A stretch of DNA of 10,250 nucleotides from JAYWAM01 sp043782425 (GTDB lineage Bacteria > Pseudomonadota > Gammaproteobacteria > Burkholderiales > Usitatibacteraceae). The DNA is taken from NCBI GenBank assembly GCA_043782425.1, contig JAYWAM010000286.1, positions 1-10,250 on the forward strand, written 5' to 3'. Of the stretch, positions 1 through 4,938 are shown in pieces. The stretch's first letter is position 1, and each line of letters opens with the position of its first letter. Position numbers and translations under genes: made by a program. The notes beneath the pieces were generated by a model. The model searched no databases. It was not told the origin of the DNA and saw only the letters and a program-made list of their open reading frames with translations.

Positions 1-11
1 TCGCACCCTCG

Positions 12-728
12 TCAGGAATCGCCCAAGACCCGCTGATAGGTAGTAAGGTCTCTGCGGTAACAAGTACACGACGCGCGTTCCAGGCCTTTGCGGTCCAGAA
101 TAGTTACGACACCGCGCGTGTAGACGATCAGTTTGCGGCTTTGCAACGCACTTGCCGCTGTGGTGATGCCGACTCTGCGCACGCCTAGCATGTACGCGAG
201 AAACTCGTGGGTGATGTTGAAGGTAGCGGAGTGGGCGCGGTCGGCAGTCATCAGGAGCCAACGCGCCAGACGCTGTTCAACCACGTGGAAACGGTTACAG
301 CCTGCTGTTTGAGTGAGCTGGCACAGCAACACGTAGATGTAACGGTCAATGCAGGCGCGTAGCTTCGGCAAGCGCACCAGTTCACGGCGAAATGTTGCGG
401 CGCTCATGCGCCACGCTGAACCGCTGCCCTGAACCAGCACATGCACCGGGGAGATGGCCACACCGAGCGCAAGCGGAATCCCGTAGGCCCCCTCGTTCCC
501 GGCGAGCGCCACCTCAAGGTTGTCCTTCCCTCCCATGGGAATCAGTAGAGAAATGAAACTCCCGGTGGGAAAGTAAATGTGTCGTATCGATTCTCCCGGC
601 TCGCCAAGGATTTCGCCAAACGAAAGTTCAACCTTTTGGCACGCAGCAAGCAGGGTCGCGCGCTCTTTCGCGGGCAGGCGGTCGAGCAAGCGATTCGTGA
701 TAGGTATAGTGGGTGCAACGCGCGCCAC
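12..728 (-). CDS. Crp/Fnr-family transcriptional regulator (copy 1)
   Basis: A 238-residue cytoplasmic DNA-binding regulator. Residues about 15-130 form the cyclic-nucleotide-binding-like beta roll (IYFPTGSFISLL near 51, GNEG at 78-81). The dimerisation helix follows, with QTAGCNRFH and EQRLARWLL at about 140-159. A winged HTH lies at about 173-201 (EFLAYMLGVRRVGITTAASAL). The canonical cAMP-contacting residues of E. coli CRP and the N-terminal cysteine cluster of FNR are absent, so the ligand is unknown. Near the C-terminus is a Cys-Thr-Cys-Tyr motif (221-224), which is also present in the paralogue at 5800-6546. The start is a GTG at 728, chosen because AAGGGAG lies six bases upstream and the reading begins at the family's usual N-terminus. 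It lies 48 bases after the ferritin-like gene on the same strand, so co-transcription is likely. Family is secure; target genes are not known. Confidence 0.88.
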   Translation of the reverse strand: MARVAPTIPITNRLLDRLPAKERATLLAACQKVELSFGEILGEPGESIRHIYFPTGSFISLLIPMGGKDNLEVALAGNEGAYGIPLALGVAISPVHVLVQGSGSAWRMSAATFRRELVRLPKLRACIDRYIYVLLCQLTQTAGCNRFHVVEQRLARWLLMTADRAHSATFNITHEFLAYMLGVRRVGITTAASALQSRKLIVYTRGVVTILDRKGLERASCTCYRRDLTTYQRVLGDS

Positions 729-776
729 GGCGGCTCCCTTCTAATGAGTCAGAGGAACATCAAAAAGCCATCAAAC

Positions 777-1346
777 TCACTTGGCGGCGCGCGACCTTGC
801 CTTCAGTCCGGCAGGCACGTCTTGCACCAGATCGGCGAGTTCGTCGGCGTGCTGCTCTTCCACGGCGAGGATGGCCTCCAGCATGCGTCGCGTGGTCGGG
901 TCCTTGTCGCCGAGGTACTGGATAAAGTCCCGATAGCTGTCTATGGCGATGCGTTCCGCAACGAGATCTTCATTGATCATGTCCAGAAGCGTCGCGCCCT
1001 CTACGTATTCCGCATGACTGCGGCTTACCAGGCTGCCTGGAGAAAAGTCCGGCTCACCGCCCAGTTGCACAATGCGTTCCGCCAACTGATCGGCGTGGCC
1101 CTGTTCCTCATTCGAGTGCAACAGAAATTCATCAGCGATACTTTTCGACTGTATGCCTTTTGCCATGAAGTGATGGCGACGATAGCGCAGAACACAAACG
1201 ATTTCAGTGGCCAGTGAGTCGTTGAGCAGCTTCAGAACCTTTTCGCGGTCCGCGCTGTAGCCGGAGGTTACCGCGCCTTCACCAATGCGTTGGCGGGCGC
1301 GCTTGCGCAGGGTTTTAACGTCGGTTAGAAAGTTTTTTTTGCTCAT
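777..1346 (-). CDS. Ferritin-like protein (bacterioferritin/Dps-type fold)
   Basis: A 189-residue protein with an extra basic N-terminus of about 30 residues (KTLRKRARQR) before a four-helix ferritin-like domain. The expected di-iron pattern is visible: E48 in the first helix (LATEIVCVLRYR), E80/E81 with H84 in the second (SNEEQGHADQ), E126/E131 in the third (NEDLVAERIAIDSYRD) and E163/E164 with H167 in the fourth (VEEQHADEL). This supports iron oxidation and storage, or peroxide-consuming mineralisation as in Dps. The basic tail could bind DNA, as Dps tails do, but that is inference. The ATG at 1346 has GAGG about seven bases upstream. The gene lies between the superoxide dismutase gene upstream and a Crp/Fnr regulator downstream, which fits an oxidative stress role. 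The exact subfamily (bacterioferritin, or the DPS-like ferritins often labelled bacterioferritin) is not settled; no clear haem-ligand methionine can be assigned. Confidence 0.87.
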   Translation of the reverse strand: MSKKNFLTDVKTLRKRARQRIGEGAVTSGYSADREKVLKLLNDSLATEIVCVLRYRRHHFMAKGIQSKSIADEFLLHSNEEQGHADQLAERIVQLGGEPDFSPGSLVSRSHAEYVEGATLLDMINEDLVAERIAIDSYRDFIQYLGDKDPTTRRMLEAILAVEEQHADELADLVQDVPAGLKARSRAAK

Positions 1347-1670
1347 AAATCCTCGAAGAGTTGTTGTCGATGGTAAAGGCCGAAACAGGACAGCGGGTGC
1401 GCGAGCGACCGTAAGCTATCGCGTTTCCTAATTTACGACAATTTCTTGACTCTACCACCCCTCACCCGGCCCTCCCTTGCAGGGCGCGCTGTCCAATGCA
1501 CTGGACAGCCGTTGCACAGTCGGTTGGCATGCCAACCGAAACCCTGTGCACCCCCCCGTTCCGGCGGAGAGGGAGAAAACCCCCTCTCCCGCCTGGGCGG
1601 GATAGGGCAGGCAGGGGTGAGGTTGGGGCTGTCACAAATTAGGGAATTCTCAAAATTGTCGCCAGCCTCA
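1347..1670. other. Intergenic region between sod and ferritin-like gene
   Basis: This is a 324-base gap without a credible gene. Bases 1460-1622 hold a mosaic of palindromes, listed separately. The remaining 1347-1459 must carry the ferritin promoter if that gene is not read through from sod. A weak minus-strand candidate is TTGTCG (1436-1441), a 17-base spacer, and TAGCTT (1413-1418), but neither box is close to consensus. Short open frames across this gap on both strands have low-complexity, repeat-derived translations and overlap sod, so I do not call them. Confidence 0.7.
1460..1622. repeat. Mosaic palindromic intergenic repeat element
   Basis: The outer arms are CCTCACCC (1460-1467) and its complement GGGTGAGG (1615-1622). 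Between them lie four further inverted repeats. CTGTCCA/TGGACAG (1489-1495 and 1502-1508) has a 6-base loop. A perfect 18-base palindrome, CGGTTGGCATGCCAACCG (1521-1538), is nested inside TGCACAG/CTGTGCA (1513-1519 and 1544-1550). GGAGAGGG/CCCTCTCC (1565-1572 and about 1582-1589) has a short loop. CCCGCC/GGCGGG (1588-1593 and 1596-1601) comes last. Elements with CCCTCACCC...CTCTCCC arms are common extragenic repeats in proteobacteria. Its position just after the sod stop codon means it could end or stabilise the sod transcript, but there is no classical U-tract. Confidence 0.75.
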
Positions 1671-2405
1671 TTAGCCCGTAGCGCTGAGTAGTTGCCCGCC
1701 TTCGGCTTCCCAGTTCTGCTCGGCGCTATGATCGGATCGTGCGAAGCGGCGCGCGGCTTCTGGCCAGTTGACCACCTGCCACCAGCCATGCAAATAGTCG
1801 GCGCGCCGGTTTTCATGTTTCAGGTAGTAGGCGTGCTCCCAGACATCGTTGAGCAGTAGCGGGTAACGGCCTTGCATCAGAGGATTGTCGTGGCCGGAGG
1901 TGGTAATCACCTCAAGCCGGCCGCCGTCTTTCTGCGCCCTTGCAAGCCACACCCAGCCGGATCCGAACAGCGTTTCACCCGCCTTGTCAAAGCGCGCCTT
2001 GAATAGCTCGAACGAACCGAAATCATGCTTGATCGCATCGGCCAGCGGGCCAGTAGGCGCGCCTCCGCCGCCCGGTGTCATGGCTTGCCAGAACAAACTA
2101 TGGTTCACATGCCCACCCGCGTTGTTGCGCACGGCCATGCGGATGTCCTTGGGAAGCTTGGCTAAATTGAGCAACAGCCAGAGTGCTGATTTCTGCTGCA
2201 AATCGGGAAAGGCTTCGAGCGCCGTGTTCAGCTTTTCCACATAGGCAGCGTGGTGTTTGCCGTGGTGCAACATCATGGTGCGCGCATCCATGTGCGGCTC
2301 CAGCGCCGCAGTTTCATACGGCAAAGGAGGCAGCACATGCTTTGCGATGTCGCCCCCGGGAGGCGTCGCCACAACAGCGGCGTCCCGGGATAATACTGCG
2401 CTCAT
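1671..2405 (-). CDS. sod: Superoxide dismutase, Fe/Mn family
   Basis: It converts superoxide to oxygen and hydrogen peroxide. All four metal ligands are visible in 244 residues: H47 (LHHGKHH), H102 (NHSLFW), and D187 and H191 (DVWEHAYY). The gateway His and Tyr align with H51 and Y55. GGHVNHSLFW resembles the Mn type, but the residue matching Gln146 of E. coli MnSOD is His (H172 in GHDNPLM), as in some iron or cambialistic enzymes, so the metal cannot be assigned. The N-terminus is about 22 residues longer than usual and not hydrophobic, so it is not a signal peptide. The ATG at 2405 has AGGA very close (2 to 3 bases). A GTG at 2336 would give the usual family length but has no clear ribosome binding site. 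It starts 12 bases after the BON gene stop, which suggests an operon. The product is probably cytoplasmic. Confidence 0.95.
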   Translation of the reverse strand: MSAVLSRDAAVVATPPGGDIAKHVLPPLPYETAALEPHMDARTMMLHHGKHHAAYVEKLNTALEAFPDLQQKSALWLLLNLAKLPKDIRMAVRNNAGGHVNHSLFWQAMTPGGGGAPTGPLADAIKHDFGSFELFKARFDKAGETLFGSGWVWLARAQKDGGRLEVITTSGHDNPLMQGRYPLLLNDVWEHAYYLKHENRRADYLHGWWQVVNWPEAARRFARSDHSAEQNWEAEGGQLLSATG

Positions 2406-2417
2406 GTTCCTATCAGC

Positions 2418-2750
2418 CTATTTAAGCCGCATGTCGTTCTTGACCGACTTGACGCCGTGCACGCCACGCGCAACTTCGGCAGCTCTGCTGATACTCGCCT
2501 GCGTGCTGACAAAACCGCTCAATTGCACCACGCCCTGGAAGGTTTCGACGTTGATTTCTGCGGATTTCAAACCGGGCTCGTTAAAAATCGCAGCTTTGAC
2601 CTTGGTCGTGATCGCGGCGTCATCAACATATTCGCCGGTGCTTTCGTGTTTAGTGCCGGAACCATCGTGCTTCGTAGTGGCAGCACAACCCAACATAAAC
2701 GTCATGCTGAGTGCAATTAGAACAGTGGCAATGCTTTTAAATGTATTCAT
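2418..2750 (-). CDS. BON-domain lipoprotein (OsmY-like)
   Basis: A 110-residue protein with a hydrophobic signal segment (about residues 5-20) ending in MLGC, so C22 is a probable lipidation site. A short polar linker (KHDGSGTKHESTGEY) follows, then one BON domain at about 41-110. Its pattern is typical: DDAAITTKVKAAI, then SAEINVETFQGVVQLSGFV, then AAEVARGVHGVKSVKNDM. OsmY and related BON proteins are periplasmic or outer-membrane-attached envelope stress proteins, often under stationary-phase or osmotic control. The domain is thought to bind membranes or other envelope components. The ATG at 2750 is preferred over an upstream in-frame ATG at 2912 because it has a GGAG box at the right distance and begins exactly at the signal peptide; the upstream start would overlap the yqjK-like gene. 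It lies just ahead of sod on the same strand, 12 bases apart. Confidence 0.88.
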   Translation of the reverse strand: MNTFKSIATVLIALSMTFMLGCAATTKHDGSGTKHESTGEYVDDAAITTKVKAAIFNEPGLKSAEINVETFQGVVQLSGFVSTQASISRAAEVARGVHGVKSVKNDMRLK

Positions 2751-2770
2751 GGTCGTACTCTCCAGTTGGA

Positions 2771-2790
2771 TGGGACATTGTGGGACATTG
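2771..2790. repeat. Perfect tandem 10-base duplication in the BON gene leader
   Basis: TGGGACATTG occurs twice with no gap, 20 bases upstream of the BON start codon at 2750. Read on the minus strand it creates ACAATGTCCC twice. A TACAAT sequence (complement of 2787-2792) at the upstream copy could serve as a -10 box, though no good -35 box is seen at 17 bases. Confidence 0.7.
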
Positions 2791-2829
2791 TATGACTCGT
2801 CTGTTTTCCAGTTCGTGTCGGGATTGAGG

Positions 2830-3174
2830 CTACAGATCAATAACCACACGGTCTGTACGCTCTCGCACATATGGCGGTGCAGCCGCAGGTTTACGCAACA
2901 GAGTGAGTGCAATACCGGTCAGTCTGACGGCAAATAGCGTGCGCGCAGCCAGGGTAAGTAATCGCGCCAGGCGCTTGTGGCCCATCCCCTGTAGCGCAAG
3001 GCCGAAGATTGTGGAACGCACCGGCAGAGTCTTTATTGCCATCACACCTGCCTGCGCCCAGTTCAGCGAGTCGCGCATGGCAGTGAGCTCATAGTCGATT
3101 CTGAGACGGCAAAGCGTCGAACGTGCCTGTAGCAGTTGTTTACGTAGCGCCAGATTTTCGAGCGCTTTATTCAT
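2830..3174 (-). CDS. YqjK-like small protein
   Basis: A 114-residue basic protein. The N-terminal 40 residues look like a helical charged segment (NKALENLALRKQLLQARS). A moderately hydrophobic stretch follows at about 56-97 (STIFGLALQG, ARTLFAVRLTGIALTLL), and a short polar tail ends it. Position and composition match the YqjK family, which follows yqjD and yqjE in E. coli; its biochemical role is unknown. The ATG at 3174 is chosen because AAGGTGAG lies four bases before it and it overlaps the yqjE stop by 8 bases (AATGAATAA), an arrangement typical of translational coupling. A GTG 18 bases upstream is possible but has no better ribosome binding site. Assignment rests mainly on gene order after yqjD- and yqjE-like genes, so the family call is less sure than the gene itself. 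Confidence 0.78.
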   Translation of the reverse strand: MNKALENLALRKQLLQARSTLCRLRIDYELTAMRDSLNWAQAGVMAIKTLPVRSTIFGLALQGMGHKRLARLLTLAARTLFAVRLTGIALTLLRKPAAAPPYVRERTDRVVIDL

Positions 3175-3598
3175 TGCGCTCACCTTGGCCACGCAACAGT
3201 TGCAAGTCGTGTGCGAATTCGTTCATTGTTGCGGCGAAAGGCGGCGTGCTGTTGTGGTTCATTTCCCGGAGGCGTAACCACGCCCAAGCGCCGATGCCAA
3301 GATAAAGCAACGTAACCCCGCTAGCGGCAAGCATGCGTTGCGTATCCCAAAACAGCAACACCACCAGAAACGCCGCCAGCAGCATGCCCATGGCAAGGAA
3401 CAATGCGGCCACGACTACGAGCACCAGCTTTTGCCTGGCGCGCAGCCTTTCCTCCTGTAGCTCGACAGCGATCAGTTCGGCGCGCGCGCAGACCAGCGCA
3501 AGCAACGTAGCGCCCAACGCGCGTAGCGAGTCGGGCAATCCTGCGACAGAAGGCTTGGGCTGAATCACGGACTTGATAGCCTGGTCACTGGCGTTCAA
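3167..3598 (-). CDS. YqjE-like inner-membrane protein (holin superfamily III, DUF1469)
   Basis: A 143-residue protein with a soluble N-terminus, an amphipathic helix (about 24-56, rich in E and R), and two membrane segments at about 58-84 (LVLVVVAALFLAMGMLLAAF) and 90-110 (GVTLLYLGIGAWAWL). A charged C-terminal tail ends it. This is the YqjE layout; in E. coli the protein is encoded next to the ribosome-associated membrane protein YqjD. Despite the holin-superfamily name, a lysis role is not expected outside phage. The frame opens at a TTG at 3598, one base after the DUF883 stop, and no convincing Shine-Dalgarno precedes it, so translation may depend on termination of the upstream gene. A GTG at 3568 is the alternative and would remove ten residues. 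The end overlaps the yqjK-like start. Confidence 0.85.
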   Translation of the reverse strand: MNASDQAIKSVIQPKPSVAGLPDSLRALGATLLALVCARAELIAVELQEERLRARQKLVLVVVAALFLAMGMLLAAFLVVLLFWDTQRMLAASGVTLLYLGIGAWAWLRLREMNHNSTPPFAATMNEFAHDLQLLRGQGERNE

Positions 3599-3599
3599 A

Positions 3600-3926
3600 T
3601 CAGCGGCGGCTCAGCAGCAATCCCAGCGCCACACCGATGCCGGCGCCAACACCGGCAGCGATGCCGATTGCTTGCCAGGGGTTCTGGTGCACATATTCAT
3701 CGGTCGCTCGTGCTGCAGCCTGGGTTCTTTCCGTGGCGGCATGTTGGAGATTGCGCAGTCGCTCCTTAGCGGTCGCCAGACTCTGTTCCACGCTGGCGCG
3801 CAAGGCGCCGGCCTTTTCACCGCTCGCATTGGCGACGGACTTCAGCAACTGCTCCGTTTCGCTAACTACCGTGTTGAATTCTTCGATGAGTTTGTCTTTG
3901 GTCGCTTCATTGGTATGTAGGTTCAT
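3600..3926 (-). CDS. YqjD/ElaB-like DUF883 membrane-anchored protein
   Basis: A 108-residue protein with a long, highly charged helical N-terminal part (about 8-78, coiled-coil-like, LIEEFNTVVSETEQLLKSV), the family signature EYVHQNPWQAIGIAAGVG (78-95) and a C-terminal membrane segment (about 86-106, AIGIAAGVGAGIGVALGLLL) ending in SRR. E. coli YqjD, ElaB and YgaM share this tail-anchored layout. YqjD binds stationary-phase ribosomes at the inner membrane, and a similar role is inferred here. The ATG at 3926 is used rather than an upstream ATG at 4022, because it has GAGAAA before it and starts at the family's usual N-terminus; the upstream 32 residues would overlap the preceding gene. One base separates its stop from the yqjE-like start, so these are co-transcribed. 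Confidence 0.9.
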   Translation of the reverse strand: MNLHTNEATKDKLIEEFNTVVSETEQLLKSVANASGEKAGALRASVEQSLATAKERLRNLQHAATERTQAAARATDEYVHQNPWQAIGIAAGVGAGIGVALGLLLSRR

Positions 3927-3978
3927 GGCTTTCTCGGTTAGAAGTTGAAAAACAATGTTGCTGGGGACAGCCTGATCG

Positions 3979-4368
3979 CTAATCAGGCAACTGGCGGTGA
4001 ACGCGATACAGGGCAACATCAAAATCGCGTGCCGCTTTAGCTTGCTTCACTACAGCATCGGCGGGTGATTTGCTGCTGCCTTTATAGTTGACGCGCGCCT
4101 CTGACCTGGCGCGTTTCTGTTCTGCCTTGGCCTCTGCGTTACAGCTAGCCTTTAGCGTGACGGTGTAGCGGTCGCACTTCGCCCGGGCCGCTTTATGCTC
4201 AGCAGAAGTCCGTTTCATCTCAGCGGCGAACTCGATGATGCGCGTGCGATCGCTCGTCTCTGTCGTATTGAAACCGGCAGCCATGCTCGTTGCAGTCGTG
4301 GCGGCGACGGCATAAATACCCGCCATGGCAGCTACCGCAATCAATAAGCCTGCAAACAGTTTTGACAT
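3979..4368 (-). CDS. Small exported protein with two cysteines, function unknown
   Basis: A 129-residue protein with an N-terminal hydrophobic segment (about 4-24, LFAGLLIAVAAMAGIYAVAA) that could be a cleaved signal peptide or a membrane anchor. Behind it is a lysine-, alanine- and glutamate-rich helical region. C65 and C76 sit in the spacing KCD-x8-SCNAEAKAEQK, which resembles the KCD...C.AEAKA pattern seen in many uncharacterised betaproteobacterial periplasmic proteins; I recall this by pattern and cannot confirm it here. The cysteines could form a disulfide after export. The start at 4368 is well supported by GGGAGG seven bases upstream. Its promoter region carries one copy of the 26-base element. 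It ends 52 bases before the DUF883 gene, so it is probably the first gene of that operon. Confidence 0.75.
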   Translation of the reverse strand: MSKLFAGLLIAVAAMAGIYAVAATTATSMAAGFNTTETSDRTRIIEFAAEMKRTSAEHKAARAKCDRYTVTLKASCNAEAKAEQKRARSEARVNYKGSSKSPADAVVKQAKAARDFDVALYRVHRQLPD

Positions 4369-4410
4369 GGAAACCTCCCGCTAAAAATACCAGCTTATTC
4401 GCGCAAGCAA

Positions 4411-4436
4411 ATGCAGTCGGTGCGCTGGCATACATA
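4411..4436. promoter_or_regulatory. 26-base direct repeat, copy 1 (upstream of exported protein gene)
   Basis: This 26-base unit matches 4765-4790 at 22 positions. Read on the minus strand it begins TATGTATGCCAGCGCACC and ends 42 bases before the start codon at 4368. About 20 bases further downstream is a TATTTT sequence that could be a -10 box, then GGGAGG. The shared position relative to a downstream T-rich box and ribosome binding site in both copies suggests an operator or upstream promoter element. Function is inferred. Confidence 0.55.
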
Positions 4437-4453
4437 CGATGCTTACGCGCGAC

Positions 4454-4609
4454 TTATCGCAGATGCAGACTGCCAGCGCCGAACAATCCCAGCAGTCCAA
4501 TGATGATCAAATAAATGGCGACAATGTAGTTCAGCAATTTGGGCATGACGAGAATAAGTATGCCGGCGATAAGCGAGATCAACGGGCCGATACTCAAGGT
4601 GAAGTTCAT
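4454..4609 (-). CDS. DUF3096 small membrane protein (51 residues)
   Basis: A 51-codon gene, easily missed because of its size. The product begins MNFTLSIGPLISLIAGIL. It has two hydrophobic helices, at about 7-22 (IGPLISLIAGILILVM) and 28-44 (YIVAIYLIIIGLLGLFG), joined by PKLLNY. This matches the compact DUF3096 pattern, in which a PLL/I-x-LIAGILIL segment is followed by PKLLNYIVAIYLI-GLLGL. No function is established for the family; small hydrophobic proteins of this type are often found beside envelope stress genes. The ATG at 4609 has AAGGA seven bases upstream, and the gene ends with TAA at 4454-4456. Its downstream neighbour, 85 bases away on the same strand, is the exported two-cysteine protein. 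Upstream lie an 8-base inverted repeat, a four-codon frame and copy 2 of the 26-base element. Confidence 0.87.
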   Translation of the reverse strand: MNFTLSIGPLISLIAGILILVMPKLLNYIVAIYLIIIGLLGLFGAGSLHLR

Positions 4610-4635
4610 GGTGATTTCCTTTTGGTTTGGTTGAG

Positions 4636-4675
4636 GTCATGAGAGGGGCAGGCGGCATTTACAAACACTCATGAC
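4636..4675. promoter_or_regulatory. 8-base inverted repeat upstream of the DUF3096 gene
   Basis: GTCATGAG (4636-4643) and CTCATGAC (4668-4675) are exact complements, 32 bases centre to centre, about three helical turns. They lie 26 to 66 bases upstream of the start codon at 4609. They could be a paired operator or a stem with a 24-base loop in the mRNA leader. No regulator can be named. Confidence 0.4.
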
Positions 4676-4707
4676 ATCAGCGGCGCGAGCAAACTTGTGG
4701 CATCTGC

Positions 4708-4722
4708 TTACGTCGCTTTCAT
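4708..4722 (-). other. Candidate four-codon leader reading frame (MKAT)
   Basis: On the minus strand ATG AAA GCG ACG TAA is preceded by AGGAGGGG (complement of 4726-4733) at ideal spacing, one of the strongest Shine-Dalgarno matches in the window. It lies downstream of copy 2 of the 26-base element and 98 bases before the DUF3096 start. It could be a translated mini-ORF in a leader, or the fossil of a duplicated gene start, since copy 1 has the same order of element, T-rich box, GGGAGG and ATG. Whether it is translated is unknown. Confidence 0.35.
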
Positions 4723-4764
4723 AGACCCCTCCTGCTGACAAGAATAGGCTAATCAATAACCCCT

Positions 4765-4790
4765 ATGCGGTCAGTGCGGTGGGATACATA
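4765..4790. promoter_or_regulatory. 26-base direct repeat, copy 2 (upstream of DUF3096 gene)
   Basis: It differs from copy 1 at four positions (5, 9, 15 and 19 of the unit). On the minus strand it reads TATGTATCCCACCGCACT..., followed after 18 bases by TATTCT, then AGGAGGGG and an ATG. The equivalent layout after copy 1 suggests a duplicated promoter region rather than chance. It is 155 bases upstream of the DUF3096 start codon. Confidence 0.55.
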
Positions 4791-4938
4791 ACGCTGCGTC
4801 TGGCGATGAATTTCGATTCAGGAATGCATGGCCAGACAGCTTGCCTCGGACAAACAAATAATCATGCATGTGCGCTAGCAGACTGACAGGCGCTTGGCTG
4901 CAAAGCATCATGACAAAGAGTTTGGAAAGGCGTCGAGA

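Larger units (their letters stand above)
4610..4938. other. Divergent intergenic control region
   Basis: This 329-base gap separates the minus-strand stress block from the plus-strand half, so it must hold promoters for both directions. Visible contents are an 8-base inverted repeat (4636-4675), a four-codon frame with a strong ribosome binding site (4708-4722), and copy 2 of the 26-base element (4765-4790). There is also a partial similarity to that element on the same strand at about 4870-4883 (GTGCGCTAGCAGAC, 12 of 14 like copy 1). I see no clear consensus -35/-10 pair for the plus-strand gene. Confidence 0.7.

Noticed and set aside
579..1217. Long plus-strand open frame of 212 codons
   Set aside because: It lies antisense across the Crp/Fnr and ferritin-like genes, both of which have clear motifs and good starts; its translation has no recognisable domain.
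1433..1816. Minus-strand open frame through the repeat block into sod
   Set aside because: Its translation is repeat-derived and low complexity (PIPPRRERGFSPSPPERGG) and it overlaps the well-supported end of sod in another frame.
3167..3598. Phage holin, suggesting a prophage remnant
   Set aside because: The holin-superfamily label is a fold relation only; the neighbours are YqjD- and YqjK-like genes and no phage gene is present.
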